A stretch of DNA of 64,000 nucleotides, taken from Zobellia laminariae (lineage in GTDB: Bacteria; Bacteroidota; Bacteroidia; Flavobacteriales; Flavobacteriaceae). The stretch is from NCBI RefSeq assembly GCF_009725995.1, contig NZ_RCNS01000002.1:1178001-1242000 (forward strand). Reading direction: 5' to 3'. The first letter of the stretch is position 1. Every line of letters begins with the position of its first letter. The translations under genes were made by a program, and so were the position numbers. Of the stretch, positions 8,484 through 16,933 are shown in pieces. The notes beneath the pieces are model-generated. The model was not told the DNA's origin. It did not search any database and saw only the letters and a program-made list of their open reading frames with translations.

Positions 8484-9428
8484 TTACTTACTAGCTATTT
8501 CTAATAATTCTAAATCTTCTGTATCTAAATTCAACTTTGGAGCATCAAACAAAGTTTGTAATTGACTTTTACTAGTAGCACTAACAATTGGTGCCGCAAT
8601 GTGTGGTTTAGCCATTAACCAAGCTAAAGATACCGTCGCCGGTTTGCTACTATGTTTTTCCGAAATGATATCCAAAGCCTTAATTATATTCAAACCTTTC
8701 TCGTTCAAATACTTTCTTACGCCTTCACCACGTACACTTTTATTCAAATCGTCCTCAGAACGGTATTTACCTGTTAGAAATCCACTTGCAAGTGAATAAT
8801 ATGGCATAACACTTAAACCGTGGTTATCAACCAAATCCGCATATTGAGACTCATAATTACCACGTTCAACCAAATTATAATGCGGTTGTAATGCTACATA
8901 TTTAGGAAGATTGTTTTCTTCAGAAATTCTAAATGATTCCAGCAACCTTTCTGGCGATAAGTTTGACGCAGCAATGTGGCGCACCTTACCCGCTTTAATA
9001 ATTTCATCATAAGCAGATAATGTTTCTTCTACAGGTGTAACATTATCGTCAAAATGAGTGTAATACAAATCTATATGGTCTGTTTGTAATCGTTGCAACG
9101 ACTCATCTACGGACTTTAAAATATGCTTTTTGCTAATATCATTTGGGTGCTCCTTAGTTTCAGAACCCACTTTGGTAGCAACAACCAATTGATTTCTGTT
9201 GCTTCGTGATTTCATCCATTTACCAATTATAGCTTCAGACTGTCCACCTACACCATTAACCCACCAACTATAGGTATCTGCCGTATCCAAAAAGTTAAAA
9301 CCTGCATCTACAAATGCATCTAAAATTTCAAAAGATTGTTTTTCGTCTAATGTCCATCCAAATACATTTCCACCAAAATTGATTCTAGCTGCTTCTAAAT
9401 CGGTATCTCCTATGTTTACTTTTTTCAT
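8484..9428 (-). CDS. Aldo/keto reductase
   Basis: 314 aa TIM-barrel oxidoreductase. The catalytic tetrad is visible as Asp and Tyr in FLDTADTYSWW, Lys in VATKVGS and His in LYYTHFDD. The NADPH-binding C-terminal part ends with APIVSATSKSQLQTL. It heads a minus-strand run with the SDR gene and is divergent from the AraC gene at 9659. The gap between them carries an 18-bp imperfectly spaced inverted repeat, so AraC control is a reasonable guess. Confidence 0.9.
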   Translation of the reverse strand: MKKVNIGDTDLEAARINFGGNVFGWTLDEKQSFEILDAFVDAGFNFLDTADTYSWWVNGVGGQSEAIIGKWMKSRSNRNQLVVATKVGSETKEHPNDISKKHILKSVDESLQRLQTDHIDLYYTHFDDNVTPVEETLSAYDEIIKAGKVRHIAASNLSPERLLESFRISEENNLPKYVALQPHYNLVERGNYESQYADLVDNHGLSVMPYYSLASGFLTGKYRSEDDLNKSVRGEGVRKYLNEKGLNIIKALDIISEKHSSKPATVSLAWLMAKPHIAAPIVSATSKSQLQTLFDAPKLNLDTEDLELLEIASK

Positions 9429-9484
9429 TTTCTAAGTTTTTTTTAGGTTCCTTTTCACCTTAAAAAAGTTCTCCAATAATCTAT

Positions 9485-9502
9485 ATTCAAAATATATTGA
9501 AT
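9485..9502. promoter_or_regulatory. Inverted repeat in divergent intergenic region
   Basis: ATTCAA (9485-9490) and TTGAAT (9497-9502) flank a 6-nt AT spacer between the divergent aldo/keto reductase and AraC genes. A near-consensus minus-strand -7 element (GACCTTTG, 9526-9533) lies just upstream with respect to the reductase. A regulator site is possible but AT-rich inverted repeats of this size also occur by chance. Confidence 0.25.
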
Positions 9503-9632
9503 GAATAAATACTTCTAAGGCATTACAAAGGTCTGAACAAAACGCAATACAAACAAGGTACATAAGAAGGATATTGATGTATTTAACAAGGTTTTAAGTG
9601 CTATAAAAAATTACCGTGTGCGCACAATGTTG

Positions 9633-9640
9633 TACTTTTG
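9633..9640 (+). promoter_or_regulatory. -7 promoter element (TACTTTTG)
   Basis: An exact TAnnTTTG match 19 bp before the ATG at 9659. It overlaps an in-frame TTG at 9638, which argues that the TTG is promoter sequence and not the start codon. Confidence 0.55.
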
Positions 9641-9658
9641 CTTAATAAACAGCATTTT

Positions 9659-10555
9659 ATGCAGATATTAGAAGCCTACAAACCTTTTGAAATACAAGAA
9701 ATAGAATTAACCGATTGGAAACAACGCCCGGTTAAGAACAATTTTTTTGAATTGGTTTTGATTCAGGACGGTGAAGGCACACAGTGTATAAACTATAATC
9801 ATCACAGTTATAGCAGAGGCAGTATGTTTTTACTTCCTCCGTTACAATGCCATTCCTTTACCATAGAAAAGGCTACAAAATTTGTGTTTCTGAAATTCAC
9901 GGATTCATTTTTCAAGAATCAAGGCCGAGTCACAATTGAAAAAAACGAGTGGTTTAAAGAAGCGTCTTATATTCTATCTAATTACAACCAATTGCCGGGT
10001 GATATCATTAAAAACGATACAGACCGAAAGCATTTATCTAGTTTGATTTCAATGATTTCTCAAGAATCTAAAAATTACGGCAACGAATCTATTATTCTCA
10101 TAAAAGGCCTAATGACTTGCATTATGGAAATCCTTGTAAGAAATATAAAAAAAGGAAGTTTTTACGAATTGCCCGTAAATAACACAGATGATAGAATTAC
10201 AAAAATGCTAACCTATATTAATGAAAATATAGACAAACCAAATCTGTTGAAAGTAGAAAATTTAGCAGAAGTTTTTATGATGTCACCAACCTATGTAAGC
10301 GAGTTTTTCAAAAAACAAGTAAACATGTCCCTAAGAGAATATATCATTAAAGGGAAATTGAAACTTGTAGAAATCAGATTATTGAATTCCGATTTCACCC
10401 TTACTCAAATAGCCGATGACTTAGGTTTTACTGATGTTAGTCACCTTTCAAAAACATTTAAACGTTACGCTGGTACTTCTATACGAGAGTTTAAAAACAA
10501 TGGAGAATATATGTTATTGAAACGAAGTTCTTGCGCTACAGCTGTACAAGCTTAG
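9659..10555 (+). CDS. AraC family transcriptional regulator
   Basis: 298 aa from the ATG at 9659 (a TTG at 9638 is rejected because it is inside the -7 box). N-terminal sensing domain about residues 10-100; C-terminal AraC HTH pair from about residue 185, with FTLTQIADDLGFTD and VSHLSKTFKRYAG. It is a paralogue of the regulator at 668-1531. It is divergent from the aldo/keto reductase gene and ends 3 bp from the convergent thioredoxin-fold gene. Confidence 0.9.
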   Translation: MQILEAYKPFEIQEIELTDWKQRPVKNNFFELVLIQDGEGTQCINYNHHSYSRGSMFLLPPLQCHSFTIEKATKFVFLKFTDSFFKNQGRVTIEKNEWFKEASYILSNYNQLPGDIIKNDTDRKHLSSLISMISQESKNYGNESIILIKGLMTCIMEILVRNIKKGSFYELPVNNTDDRITKMLTYINENIDKPNLLKVENLAEVFMMSPTYVSEFFKKQVNMSLREYIIKGKLKLVEIRLLNSDFTLTQIADDLGFTDVSHLSKTFKRYAGTSIREFKNNGEYMLLKRSSCATAVQA

Positions 10556-10558
10556 TCC

Positions 10559-11146
10559 TCAGAAAAACATATCAATATTATTTCTAGATACTCCACGTTT
10601 CCAAGCGATACTTGAACCCATACTAGGATATTGATTAGGACTAACTTCTTTACCATCCAATATTGCATCTAATGCCGTATAGAGATCCTCTCCGGTTGCT
10701 GGTTGAATACCTGGTCTGGTCATATCAAAACGACCCGTGTAAACACACTCCAGATTACCATCAAAAACAAATAGATCAGGATTACTTTCTGCACCATAGT
10801 CTAACGCTACATCTTGATATTCATCATAAAGATAAGGGAAGGGGTATTTATTATATTTTGCCATTTGAGCCATAAAAAATGGGTCATCTTGAGGGAATTT
10901 TTTAATATCATTACTACTAATTGCAATGAACTGCATTCCTAAAGGCTGATACTCATTTGCCAATTCAACCAGTTTAGAATTTATATGTTGCACAAACATA
11001 CAGTGGTTACAAAGAAACAAGACCACTGTTGCTATATCAGACTTTAATTGAGATAGCGTTACTACCTCACCTGATACCGTATCGGGAAGTTTAAAGTTAG
11101 GGGCTTTTTTCCCCAATTCCATCATGCTAGACAATACAAACGTCAT
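10559..11146 (-). CDS. Thioredoxin-fold (AhpC/TSA-like) protein
   Basis: 195 aa of the thiol-redox superfamily. The N-terminal LGKKAPNFKLPDTVSGE is typical of peroxiredoxin/TlpA proteins, and FLCNHCMFVQHI carries a CxxC pair at the expected position of the active site (more often CNHCPYV). QFIAISSND and FVFDGNLECVYTGRFD are also family features. It could be a thiol peroxidase or disulfide reductase in the cytoplasm; there is no signal peptide. Either the ATG at 11146 or an ATG seven codons later could be the start. Confidence 0.83.
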   Translation of the reverse strand: MTFVLSSMMELGKKAPNFKLPDTVSGEVVTLSQLKSDIATVVLFLCNHCMFVQHINSKLVELANEYQPLGMQFIAISSNDIKKFPQDDPFFMAQMAKYNKYPFPYLYDEYQDVALDYGAESNPDLFVFDGNLECVYTGRFDMTRPGIQPATGEDLYTALDAILDGKEVSPNQYPSMGSSIAWKRGVSRNNIDMFF

Positions 11147-11646
11147 GATTTAATTTTTCGGGAACTAAACGTCCTGGTTTAATTTTTTAGCTCTATATCC
11201 TATGGCTATCTTTTTGAAATTTTTGATTTTCAACACAACTTAACAAGTTGCAAATCATCAATTTTTAAGTTAAGAATAATTAGAGTGAATTTATGTACAA
11301 ATAAAGGTTTTTTAAATGATTTCCTGTATGCTATGCTATTTCACAGCCTGTTTTTACCCCGAAATTGTACATTTTTTGAGAATTTAATAGTAAAACCCTC
11401 AATATTTTCCTTTTTTAATACCTAAATCTTTAATTTTTATCAAAATATACCTGATATTTTTTAAACTGAAACCCCCAAAAAACGCTAATTAGGGCAAATT
11501 ATTAAGTCATATTCCTGCAACAATACGATATTTTAACATTTTAAAAGGCAGTTTTAAACAATAGTTTCTAAAATTTTACAATTTTTTGCGCTAATTTATT
11601 GAAGATAAAATCATGAATAAACCTAGCTCATCAATACGGCAAATAA
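11147..11646. other. 500-bp AT-rich intergenic region without a gene
   Basis: The region separates the thioredoxin-fold gene start from the 3' end of the LysR gene. It is strongly AT-rich with several homopolymer runs. I see no ORF of useful length, no strong hairpin with a T-tract and no exact TAnnTTTG element facing the minus-strand gene; TTTATTTG on the minus strand near 11300 is the closest. Confidence 0.6.
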
Positions 11647-12522
11647 TTAACTCATTGTATGTAAAAGGCCAAATAATTTTGGGTGTTCAGTTTCTAATTT
11701 TGGATTCCAAATCATAGTCAGCTGAGCTTTTTGGGGAGTGTCTTTTAATTCATAAAAATCGATAGGTAAATTTAAGCCTCGTATAGATGAAATAGGTTCT
11801 AAAGATACTCCCATTCCAGCCTCTATTAATCGAATACTAGTACTAACAGAATCGGTCTCGTGCACCACATTAGGTATAAAACCAGCACCCGTACAAATAG
11901 ATTCTATGATGTTCACATAATTGGGCCCATCTGTTTTAGATGGAAAAATAAAGGGTTCTTTTGTAAACGTAGCAAAGCCATCTTTATCCATTCTACTCAT
12001 ATCAAAACCCTTAGGAACCAACACCGCATAATTGTCTATGTGCAAAACTTTGCTCTTTAGTCCTACGGGTACTAATGGGTTTGTTGCAAAACCAATATCC
12101 AATTCACCAGATTGCAGACGTATATATTGATCACGATTGTTAAGTTCCTTCAAAATAGTTTTAATATTTGGCAGATTTTGACGGATATCAATTAGAATTT
12201 CTGGTAGAATAGATTGCATTACAGAATGTGTAAACCCAATTTTCAACTCCCCTGCTTCCCCTTTATGGATTTGATTGGTTCTTTTTAAAATAAAATCATA
12301 TTGCAAAAGCAGCTTTTCCATTTCATCAACAAAATATGTTCCAGCATGAGTTAACTCCACATTACGCTTGGTTCTTATAAAAAGTGGTGAGTCTATAGCT
12401 TCTTCCAGCTGTTTTATTTTACGGCTTAGTGCGGGCTGAACAATATGTAAAGCTTCCGCAGTTTTAGTAAAATTCAGTTTTTTGGAAAGGAGTACTGCGC
12501 TGCGTATATGTTGTAAATCCAT
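11647..12522 (-). CDS. LysR family transcriptional regulator
   Basis: 291 aa. The N-terminal winged HTH is clear (LNFTKTAEALHIVQPALSRKIKQLEE, residues 16-41), followed by a substrate-binding domain with GELKIGFTHSVM and GELDIGFAT. It is transcribed divergently from the PLP decarboxylase gene at 12636, a common LysR arrangement, so it probably controls that gene and itself. Its own -7 element TAATTTTG is at 12553-12560. Confidence 0.93.
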   Translation of the reverse strand: MDLQHIRSAVLLSKKLNFTKTAEALHIVQPALSRKIKQLEEAIDSPLFIRTKRNVELTHAGTYFVDEMEKLLLQYDFILKRTNQIHKGEAGELKIGFTHSVMQSILPEILIDIRQNLPNIKTILKELNNRDQYIRLQSGELDIGFATNPLVPVGLKSKVLHIDNYAVLVPKGFDMSRMDKDGFATFTKEPFIFPSKTDGPNYVNIIESICTGAGFIPNVVHETDSVSTSIRLIEAGMGVSLEPISSIRGLNLPIDFYELKDTPQKAQLTMIWNPKLETEHPKLFGLLHTMS

Positions 12523-12552
12523 TTCAGTAATACATATTTGTTATTAGTTTAT

Positions 12553-12560
12553 CAAAATTA
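12553..12560 (-). promoter_or_regulatory. -7 promoter element of the LysR gene
   Basis: TAATTTTG on the minus strand, 31 bp before the LysR start codon. An imperfect dyad with arms TAATA and TATTA (12528-12546) lies close to the start and could be a LysR-type site; this last point is weak. Confidence 0.5.
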
Positions 12561-12588
12561 AGCATTTATTTATATAACTGAGGTTGAC

Positions 12589-12596
12589 TAGCTTTG
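12589..12596 (+). promoter_or_regulatory. -7 promoter element of the decarboxylase gene
   Basis: TAGCTTTG, an exact TAnnTTTG match 40 bp before the ATG at 12636. The in-frame TTG at 12594 lies inside this element and is therefore unlikely to be the start codon. Confidence 0.6.
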
Positions 12597-12635
12597 TCAG
12601 GAATAGGAAAATGTTCAACTCAAAATATATTCATT

Positions 12636-14096
12636 ATGACCACAGGCCAAAGCTTAGCAGAAGTATACGATGCGGAACAATTTAGAGCTATAGGAAAAGA
12701 ATTGATAGATGTGCTTGCTGATCATTTAAATGATTTACAGCATAAAGAAGGAAAGAAGGTCTATCCAAACCATGCGCCAGAAGACGAGCTCCAGTTCTGG
12801 GAAGATGATTTGAAACAACAGTCTACTCCTATTCAAACCTTAACAACGCTTTTGAACCGGTCTCAGCAAACGCAGCACCCAAAATATATGGGGCACCAAA
12901 CGGCAGTTCCTGCTCCTATTTCTGCACTGACCGGAATGGTCACTAGCTTAGTAAATAATAGCACAGGGGTTTTTGAAATGGGGCCAGCCTCAAATGCCAT
13001 GGAACTTGTAGTTACTGATTTCATTGCAAAAAAAGTAGGTTACGACTCTTCTGCTTCGGGAATTATGACCTCCGGCGGAAGTCTAGCAAATTTAACGGCA
13101 TTATTGGCCGCCAGAAAAGATAAAGCACCACATAATGTATGGGAAGAAGGTCATAATGAAAAATTAGCGGTTCTTGTTTCCGAAGAGGCCCACTATTGTA
13201 TTGATCGGGCTGCCAGGATTTTAGGACTTGGAGATAAAGGAATTATTAAAGTTCCTGTTGACCATAATTTTAAAATACGAACAGACCTTTTACCACAATA
13301 CCTAGATAAAGCCAAGGCTGACGGTCTTCATGTCTTCTGTGTTATTGGTTGCGCCGGTTCTACCGCTACCGGTTCCTATGATGATTTAGATGTATTGGCA
13401 GAGTTTTGCGAAGCTCATAACCTTTGGCTACATGTAGATGGTGCACACGGCGGTGCTGTGGTGTTTTCTGAGAAATATAAAGACCTTACAAAGGGGGTTG
13501 AAAAAGCAGATTCAGTTGCTATAGACTTTCACAAAATGCTAATGACTCCGGTTCTTAGTACGGCATTGATGTTCAAAGAAGGAAACAAAATTTACAGAAC
13601 GTTTGCCCAGAGAGCTCAGTATCTATGGGATTCTCCTGAAACGGAAGAATGGTACAATTCTGCTAAAAGAACTTTTGAGTGCAGCAAACCATTTTTATCT
13701 GCACAGGTGTATCTTATTCTTAAAACTCACGGTATGGATATTTTTGAGAAAAATGTAAATCAGCTTTATGATTCCGCCAAACTGTTGTCTAACCTCATTA
13801 CAGCCAAGCCGGAATTTGATTTGGTACACCAACCAGAATCTAACATTGTCAATTTTAGATTTGTTCCGAATAAAAAAATGAACATCAACGAATTGAATGC
13901 CTTAAATACGGACATTAGAAAACGATTAGTCGCCTCTGGGAATTTCTATATTGTACAAACAACTATTGCAAACCAGCGAACCCTAAGATGTACGGTAATG
14001 AATCCGTTAACTTCAGAAGCAGACTTTATAGAGCTGCTGAATGAGATTGAAAAAGAGGCAACTTCTATCTTAGGCGCAGAACTTGCCCATGTTTAG
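12636..14096 (+). CDS. PLP-dependent amino-acid decarboxylase (group II)
   Basis: 486 aa from the ATG at 12636. It belongs to the group II decarboxylases that include aromatic-L-amino-acid and L-2,4-diaminobutyrate decarboxylases. Visible features: HPKYMGHQTAVPAP near residue 80, GIMTSGGSLANLTALLAAR, WLHVDGAHGG (the Asp that contacts the pyridine ring) and DFHKM with the Schiff-base Lys. The substrate cannot be assigned from sequence. It is divergent from a LysR regulator and followed by a hairpin at 14150-14177. Confidence 0.9.
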   Translation: MTTGQSLAEVYDAEQFRAIGKELIDVLADHLNDLQHKEGKKVYPNHAPEDELQFWEDDLKQQSTPIQTLTTLLNRSQQTQHPKYMGHQTAVPAPISALTGMVTSLVNNSTGVFEMGPASNAMELVVTDFIAKKVGYDSSASGIMTSGGSLANLTALLAARKDKAPHNVWEEGHNEKLAVLVSEEAHYCIDRAARILGLGDKGIIKVPVDHNFKIRTDLLPQYLDKAKADGLHVFCVIGCAGSTATGSYDDLDVLAEFCEAHNLWLHVDGAHGGAVVFSEKYKDLTKGVEKADSVAIDFHKMLMTPVLSTALMFKEGNKIYRTFAQRAQYLWDSPETEEWYNSAKRTFECSKPFLSAQVYLILKTHGMDIFEKNVNQLYDSAKLLSNLITAKPEFDLVHQPESNIVNFRFVPNKKMNINELNALNTDIRKRLVASGNFYIVQTTIANQRTLRCTVMNPLTSEADFIELLNEIEKEATSILGAELAHV

Positions 14097-14149
14097 TAAT
14101 ACTATTTTCTTCTAGTAATCTGCTGAATAAAGTTATTTATAAAGTATGC

Positions 14150-14177
14150 GAGGTCGATTTGTAAATAAATTGACCTC
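14150..14177 (+). terminator. Probable terminator hairpin
   Basis: An 11-bp stem with one G-T wobble (GAGGTCGATTT / AAATTGACCTC) and a 6-nt loop, 54 bp after the decarboxylase stop. The following T-tract is short, so termination is likely but not certain. Confidence 0.55.
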
Positions 14178-14239
14178 CTTTATATTCAGTTTCAACTAGA
14201 ATATAATAGTTTTACAGCTTGACAAAAATCGATTGCCGC

Positions 14240-15001
14240 ATGAAACTTTTATTATCCATAGGGTTTACCTTCCTATTCTTTTATAACGCCAACGCTCAGT
14301 TGGTAAATATTGAGTCCAAACGCATGCAAAAGGACTCCGTTCGTTTTGCTTTAAAAAGTGATTTACTCTTTAACTATACGGATAACAATGGTGCCTATAT
14401 TCTTGCAATTGGGTCAAATATCACAGCACAGGTAAAATCTAAAGACCTCAGGAAAATCCTATTTTTTATTGGCAATTATAATCTTATCCGAAGTAAGGAT
14501 GAAGATTTTCAGAACTCCTATTTTTTCCATTTACGATACAACCACAAAATAACAGATTTCCTTAGACTGGAAGGTTTTATACAAAACCAAAACAACACCT
14601 TACTCACTATATCTAACCGAAACCTGGCGGGCGCAGGTGTACGCCTAAAGTTAGTTTCAGAAGAAAATACAAGAGTATATTTTGGTAACGCCTACATGTA
14701 TGAAATTGAAACACTAGAGGATACCGGAGAGCGATTATATAACCATAGGAATAGTAGTTACCTCTCGGCTACGTATGCATTTCCTAAAACAAGATTGGAT
14801 TTTACGGGTACCGTATATTTCCAACCTCTATACCGTTATATTGCCAACCACCGAGTGCTGAGTCAGTTGAAAGCAGAAATGCCTTTAACGGGACACCTGA
14901 GTATTTCTGCATTATATAATTATTCCTATAGCAGTTTTTCAACCACTTCAGAAAGTGATCGTTCATCTAATCTAAAACTAGGACTTACGTTTTCCTTATA
15001 A
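14240..15001 (+). CDS. DUF481-like outer-membrane beta-barrel protein
   Basis: 253 aa from the ATG at 14240, which begins a clear signal peptide (MKLLLSIGFTFLFFYNANAQ). The rest is a run of alternating hydrophobic/polar strands with many Tyr and Asn, ending in LKLGLTFSL with a terminal hydrophobic residue as in outer-membrane barrels. The pattern fits DUF481 proteins. Function unknown. It follows the decarboxylase gene after a hairpin and converges with the GAF gene, leaving 8 bp. Confidence 0.72.
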   Translation: MKLLLSIGFTFLFFYNANAQLVNIESKRMQKDSVRFALKSDLLFNYTDNNGAYILAIGSNITAQVKSKDLRKILFFIGNYNLIRSKDEDFQNSYFFHLRYNHKITDFLRLEGFIQNQNNTLLTISNRNLAGAGVRLKLVSEENTRVYFGNAYMYEIETLEDTGERLYNHRNSSYLSATYAFPKTRLDFTGTVYFQPLYRYIANHRVLSQLKAEMPLTGHLSISALYNYSYSSFSTTSESDRSSNLKLGLTFSL

Positions 15002-15009
15002 AGAAAATA

Positions 15010-15486
15010 CTAGGCTAATAAAGCTTTACTCATCTCCTCACCAATTTTAAGAAGGCTATTACGCTCGTCTTCTGTAAAATCATAAGGTACTGGTTTAGCT
15101 ATTCCCAAAGTTCCATATAACTTTCCGTCAAGCAACATAGGTACGGCAATAGAACCTTCTACCTTAGTTTCTTTGGCGGCAGGGCGTGCTACACCAGAAT
15201 CATCTGTTTGTAGGTTACACATCTCTACGGCTTCTTTACGCTCAGCAGCAATACCTGCCATTCCTTTCCCTACAGGAATAGTAGACAATTTTGGTATTAA
15301 AAAAGGAGGAATTCCTTTATGTGCTTGAATCTGTAACAACTCTGTTCCTTGATCTAAAAAATGAATGGTTCCCGTAGTACAATCAAAAGCGCTAATTACA
15401 TTTTCCAATACTTGTTGCCAATCTATATTAGATTGTTTTAAATTCGTTAAAATAGCATCTACGGTTAATCCTTGCTTATCACTCAT
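15010..15486 (-). CDS. GAF domain protein
   Basis: 158 aa consisting of one GAF domain (about residues 20-155): GTIHFLDQGTELLQIQAHKGIP, GKGMAGIAAERKEAVEMCNL, and GSIAVPMLLDGKLYGTLGIAKP. No output domain. It may bind a small molecule or act as a stand-alone sensor. It is divergent from the TetR-led operon at 15675. Confidence 0.85.
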   Translation of the reverse strand: MSDKQGLTVDAILTNLKQSNIDWQQVLENVISAFDCTTGTIHFLDQGTELLQIQAHKGIPPFLIPKLSTIPVGKGMAGIAAERKEAVEMCNLQTDDSGVARPAAKETKVEGSIAVPMLLDGKLYGTLGIAKPVPYDFTEDERNSLLKIGEEMSKALLA

Positions 15487-15627
15487 AATCTTGATATCTA
15501 CTAAATAGGTTGTTTGTACATCTAAAGACTTCCGTGTTTACAGTTGTCCTCTATACAAATTTACTAAAGTAATCCGTAGATACTCCCTCTCTATTCAAAT
15601 GTAAAAATTAAACATTTGTTAAAAAAG

Positions 15628-15641
15628 AATGAACGTTCATT
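15628..15641. promoter_or_regulatory. TetR-type operator, 14-bp perfect palindrome
   Basis: AATGAACGTTCATT is a perfect 14-bp palindrome ending 8 bp before the -7 element at 15650. The TGAACGTTCA core is of the kind bound by many TetR-family repressors. Position over the -33/-10 spacer and directly upstream of a tetR gene supports autoregulation of the downstream operon. Confidence 0.7.
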
Positions 15642-15649
15642 TTTGTTAT

Positions 15650-15657
15650 TATCTTTG
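15650..15657 (+). promoter_or_regulatory. -7 promoter element of the TetR operon
   Basis: TATCTTTG, an exact TAnnTTTG match 17 bp before the tetR ATG. A dimer on the adjacent palindrome would block sigma binding. Confidence 0.65.
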
Positions 15658-15674
15658 TACCAGAATTAGAAATC

Positions 15675-16253
15675 ATGGCAGAATTAACAAAAGGCGAAAT
15701 TAAAAGAAATGCATTGGTGAAAGCCACAATAGAGCTAGTGAACAACAGTGGCTTTCATGCAGCTCCTATGTCTAAGATTGCCAAAATGGCTAACGTATCT
15801 CCTGCAACTATATATCTCTATTTTGAGAACAAGCAGGATTTAGTTAACCAGGTATATATAGAAGTGAAAGCTGCTTTTACAGAATATGCGTTTGAAACCT
15901 TTGATCCAAAAATGGAAGTTGAGGAAGGTTTTGAAATCATCTGGAAGCGTATCGCAGATTTTAAACTTAAGGAATGCGAAGAAGCAATGTTCCTAGCACA
16001 GTGTGATAACACACCTATGATAGACGAACCCAGTAGACAACAAGGTATCAAACACCTACAACCTTTACTGGATTTATGGGAACGGGGTAAAAATGAAGGC
16101 AAAATTAAACCCCTTTCAGATTACATATTGTATGCATACGCCATTAACCCATTATCCTTTTTAATGATAGCTCAAAAAAGAGGAGGTTTTCAATTGAATG
16201 AAGACCATTTAGAAGAAGCATATCAATCTGCATGGAGCAGTATAAAAAAATAA
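15675..16253 (+). CDS. TetR/AcrR family transcriptional regulator
   Basis: 192 aa. The N-terminal HTH is ALVKATIELVNNSGF...MSKIAKMANVSPATIYLYFENKQDLV (residues 9-56), the standard TetR DNA-binding unit. The C-terminal region is a ligand-binding helical domain. It heads a five-gene plus-strand operon with reductases for electrophiles, so the inducer is probably a reactive aldehyde, quinone or nitro compound; this is inference. Confidence 0.93.
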   Translation: MAELTKGEIKRNALVKATIELVNNSGFHAAPMSKIAKMANVSPATIYLYFENKQDLVNQVYIEVKAAFTEYAFETFDPKMEVEEGFEIIWKRIADFKLKECEEAMFLAQCDNTPMIDEPSRQQGIKHLQPLLDLWERGKNEGKIKPLSDYILYAYAINPLSFLMIAQKRGGFQLNEDHLEEAYQSAWSSIKK

Positions 16254-16281
16254 ATACAATCATCTTAAACAACAAATAGAA

Positions 16282-16914
16282 ATGGAATTACTTGATAAAT
16301 TAAAATGGAGATACGCTACTAAAGCAATGAACGGTAAAACTGTACCACAAGAAAAAGTGGACATTATTTTAGAAGCCGCTCGCCTTGCCCCTACTTCTAG
16401 TGGATTGCAGCCTTTTGAAATTATGGTTGTAACCAATCAAGAATTAAAGGAAAAAATTAAGCCTGTAGCCTGGAACCAGTCTGTAGTAACAGATTCTTCT
16501 CACTTATTGGTTTTCGCAGCTTGGGATAACTATACAGAAGAGCGCATTAATAAAATGTTTGACCTAACTAACGAAATCCGTGGTTTCAAAAATGAAGGTT
16601 GGGAAAATTACAGGCAACAATTATTGGGTATGTACCCACAGCGTGACCCAGAAGTAAACTTTCAACATGCGGCTAGACAGGCATATATTGCATTTGCAGA
16701 AGCCCTTACCGCTGCTGCTTTTGAGGGGGTTGATTCCACACCAATGGAAGGTTTTGATCCAGATGCTGTAGATGAAATTCTTGGTCTAAGAGCAAAAGGT
16801 TTACGTAGCTGTGTATTGTTGCCCATTGGCTACAGAAAAACAGAAGAAGATTGGTTGGCAAATTTAGTTAAAGTGAGAAAAAGCACTGAAGACTTGGTAA
16901 CTGTAATGGACTAA
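16282..16914 (+). CDS. NAD(P)H-dependent nitroreductase-family oxidoreductase
   Basis: 210 aa of the nitroreductase fold with KWRYATKAMNG at the N terminus, APTSSGLQPFEIMVV near residue 40 and GVDSTPMEGFDPDAV near residue 155. It is only distantly similar to the nitroreductase at 6085. FMN-dependent reduction of nitro or quinone substrates is expected. It lies 28 bp after tetR and 19 bp before the CurA-like gene. Confidence 0.9.
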   Translation: MELLDKLKWRYATKAMNGKTVPQEKVDIILEAARLAPTSSGLQPFEIMVVTNQELKEKIKPVAWNQSVVTDSSHLLVFAAWDNYTEERINKMFDLTNEIRGFKNEGWENYRQQLLGMYPQRDPEVNFQHAARQAYIAFAEALTAAAFEGVDSTPMEGFDPDAVDEILGLRAKGLRSCVLLPIGYRKTEEDWLANLVKVRKSTEDLVTVMD

Positions 16915-16933
16915 TTATAAAAAGAATAATACT

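Noticed and set aside
12594..12635. Upstream TTG start for the PLP decarboxylase
   Set aside because: The TTG is part of the -7 element TAGCTTTG; the ATG at 12636 gives the family-typical N terminus.
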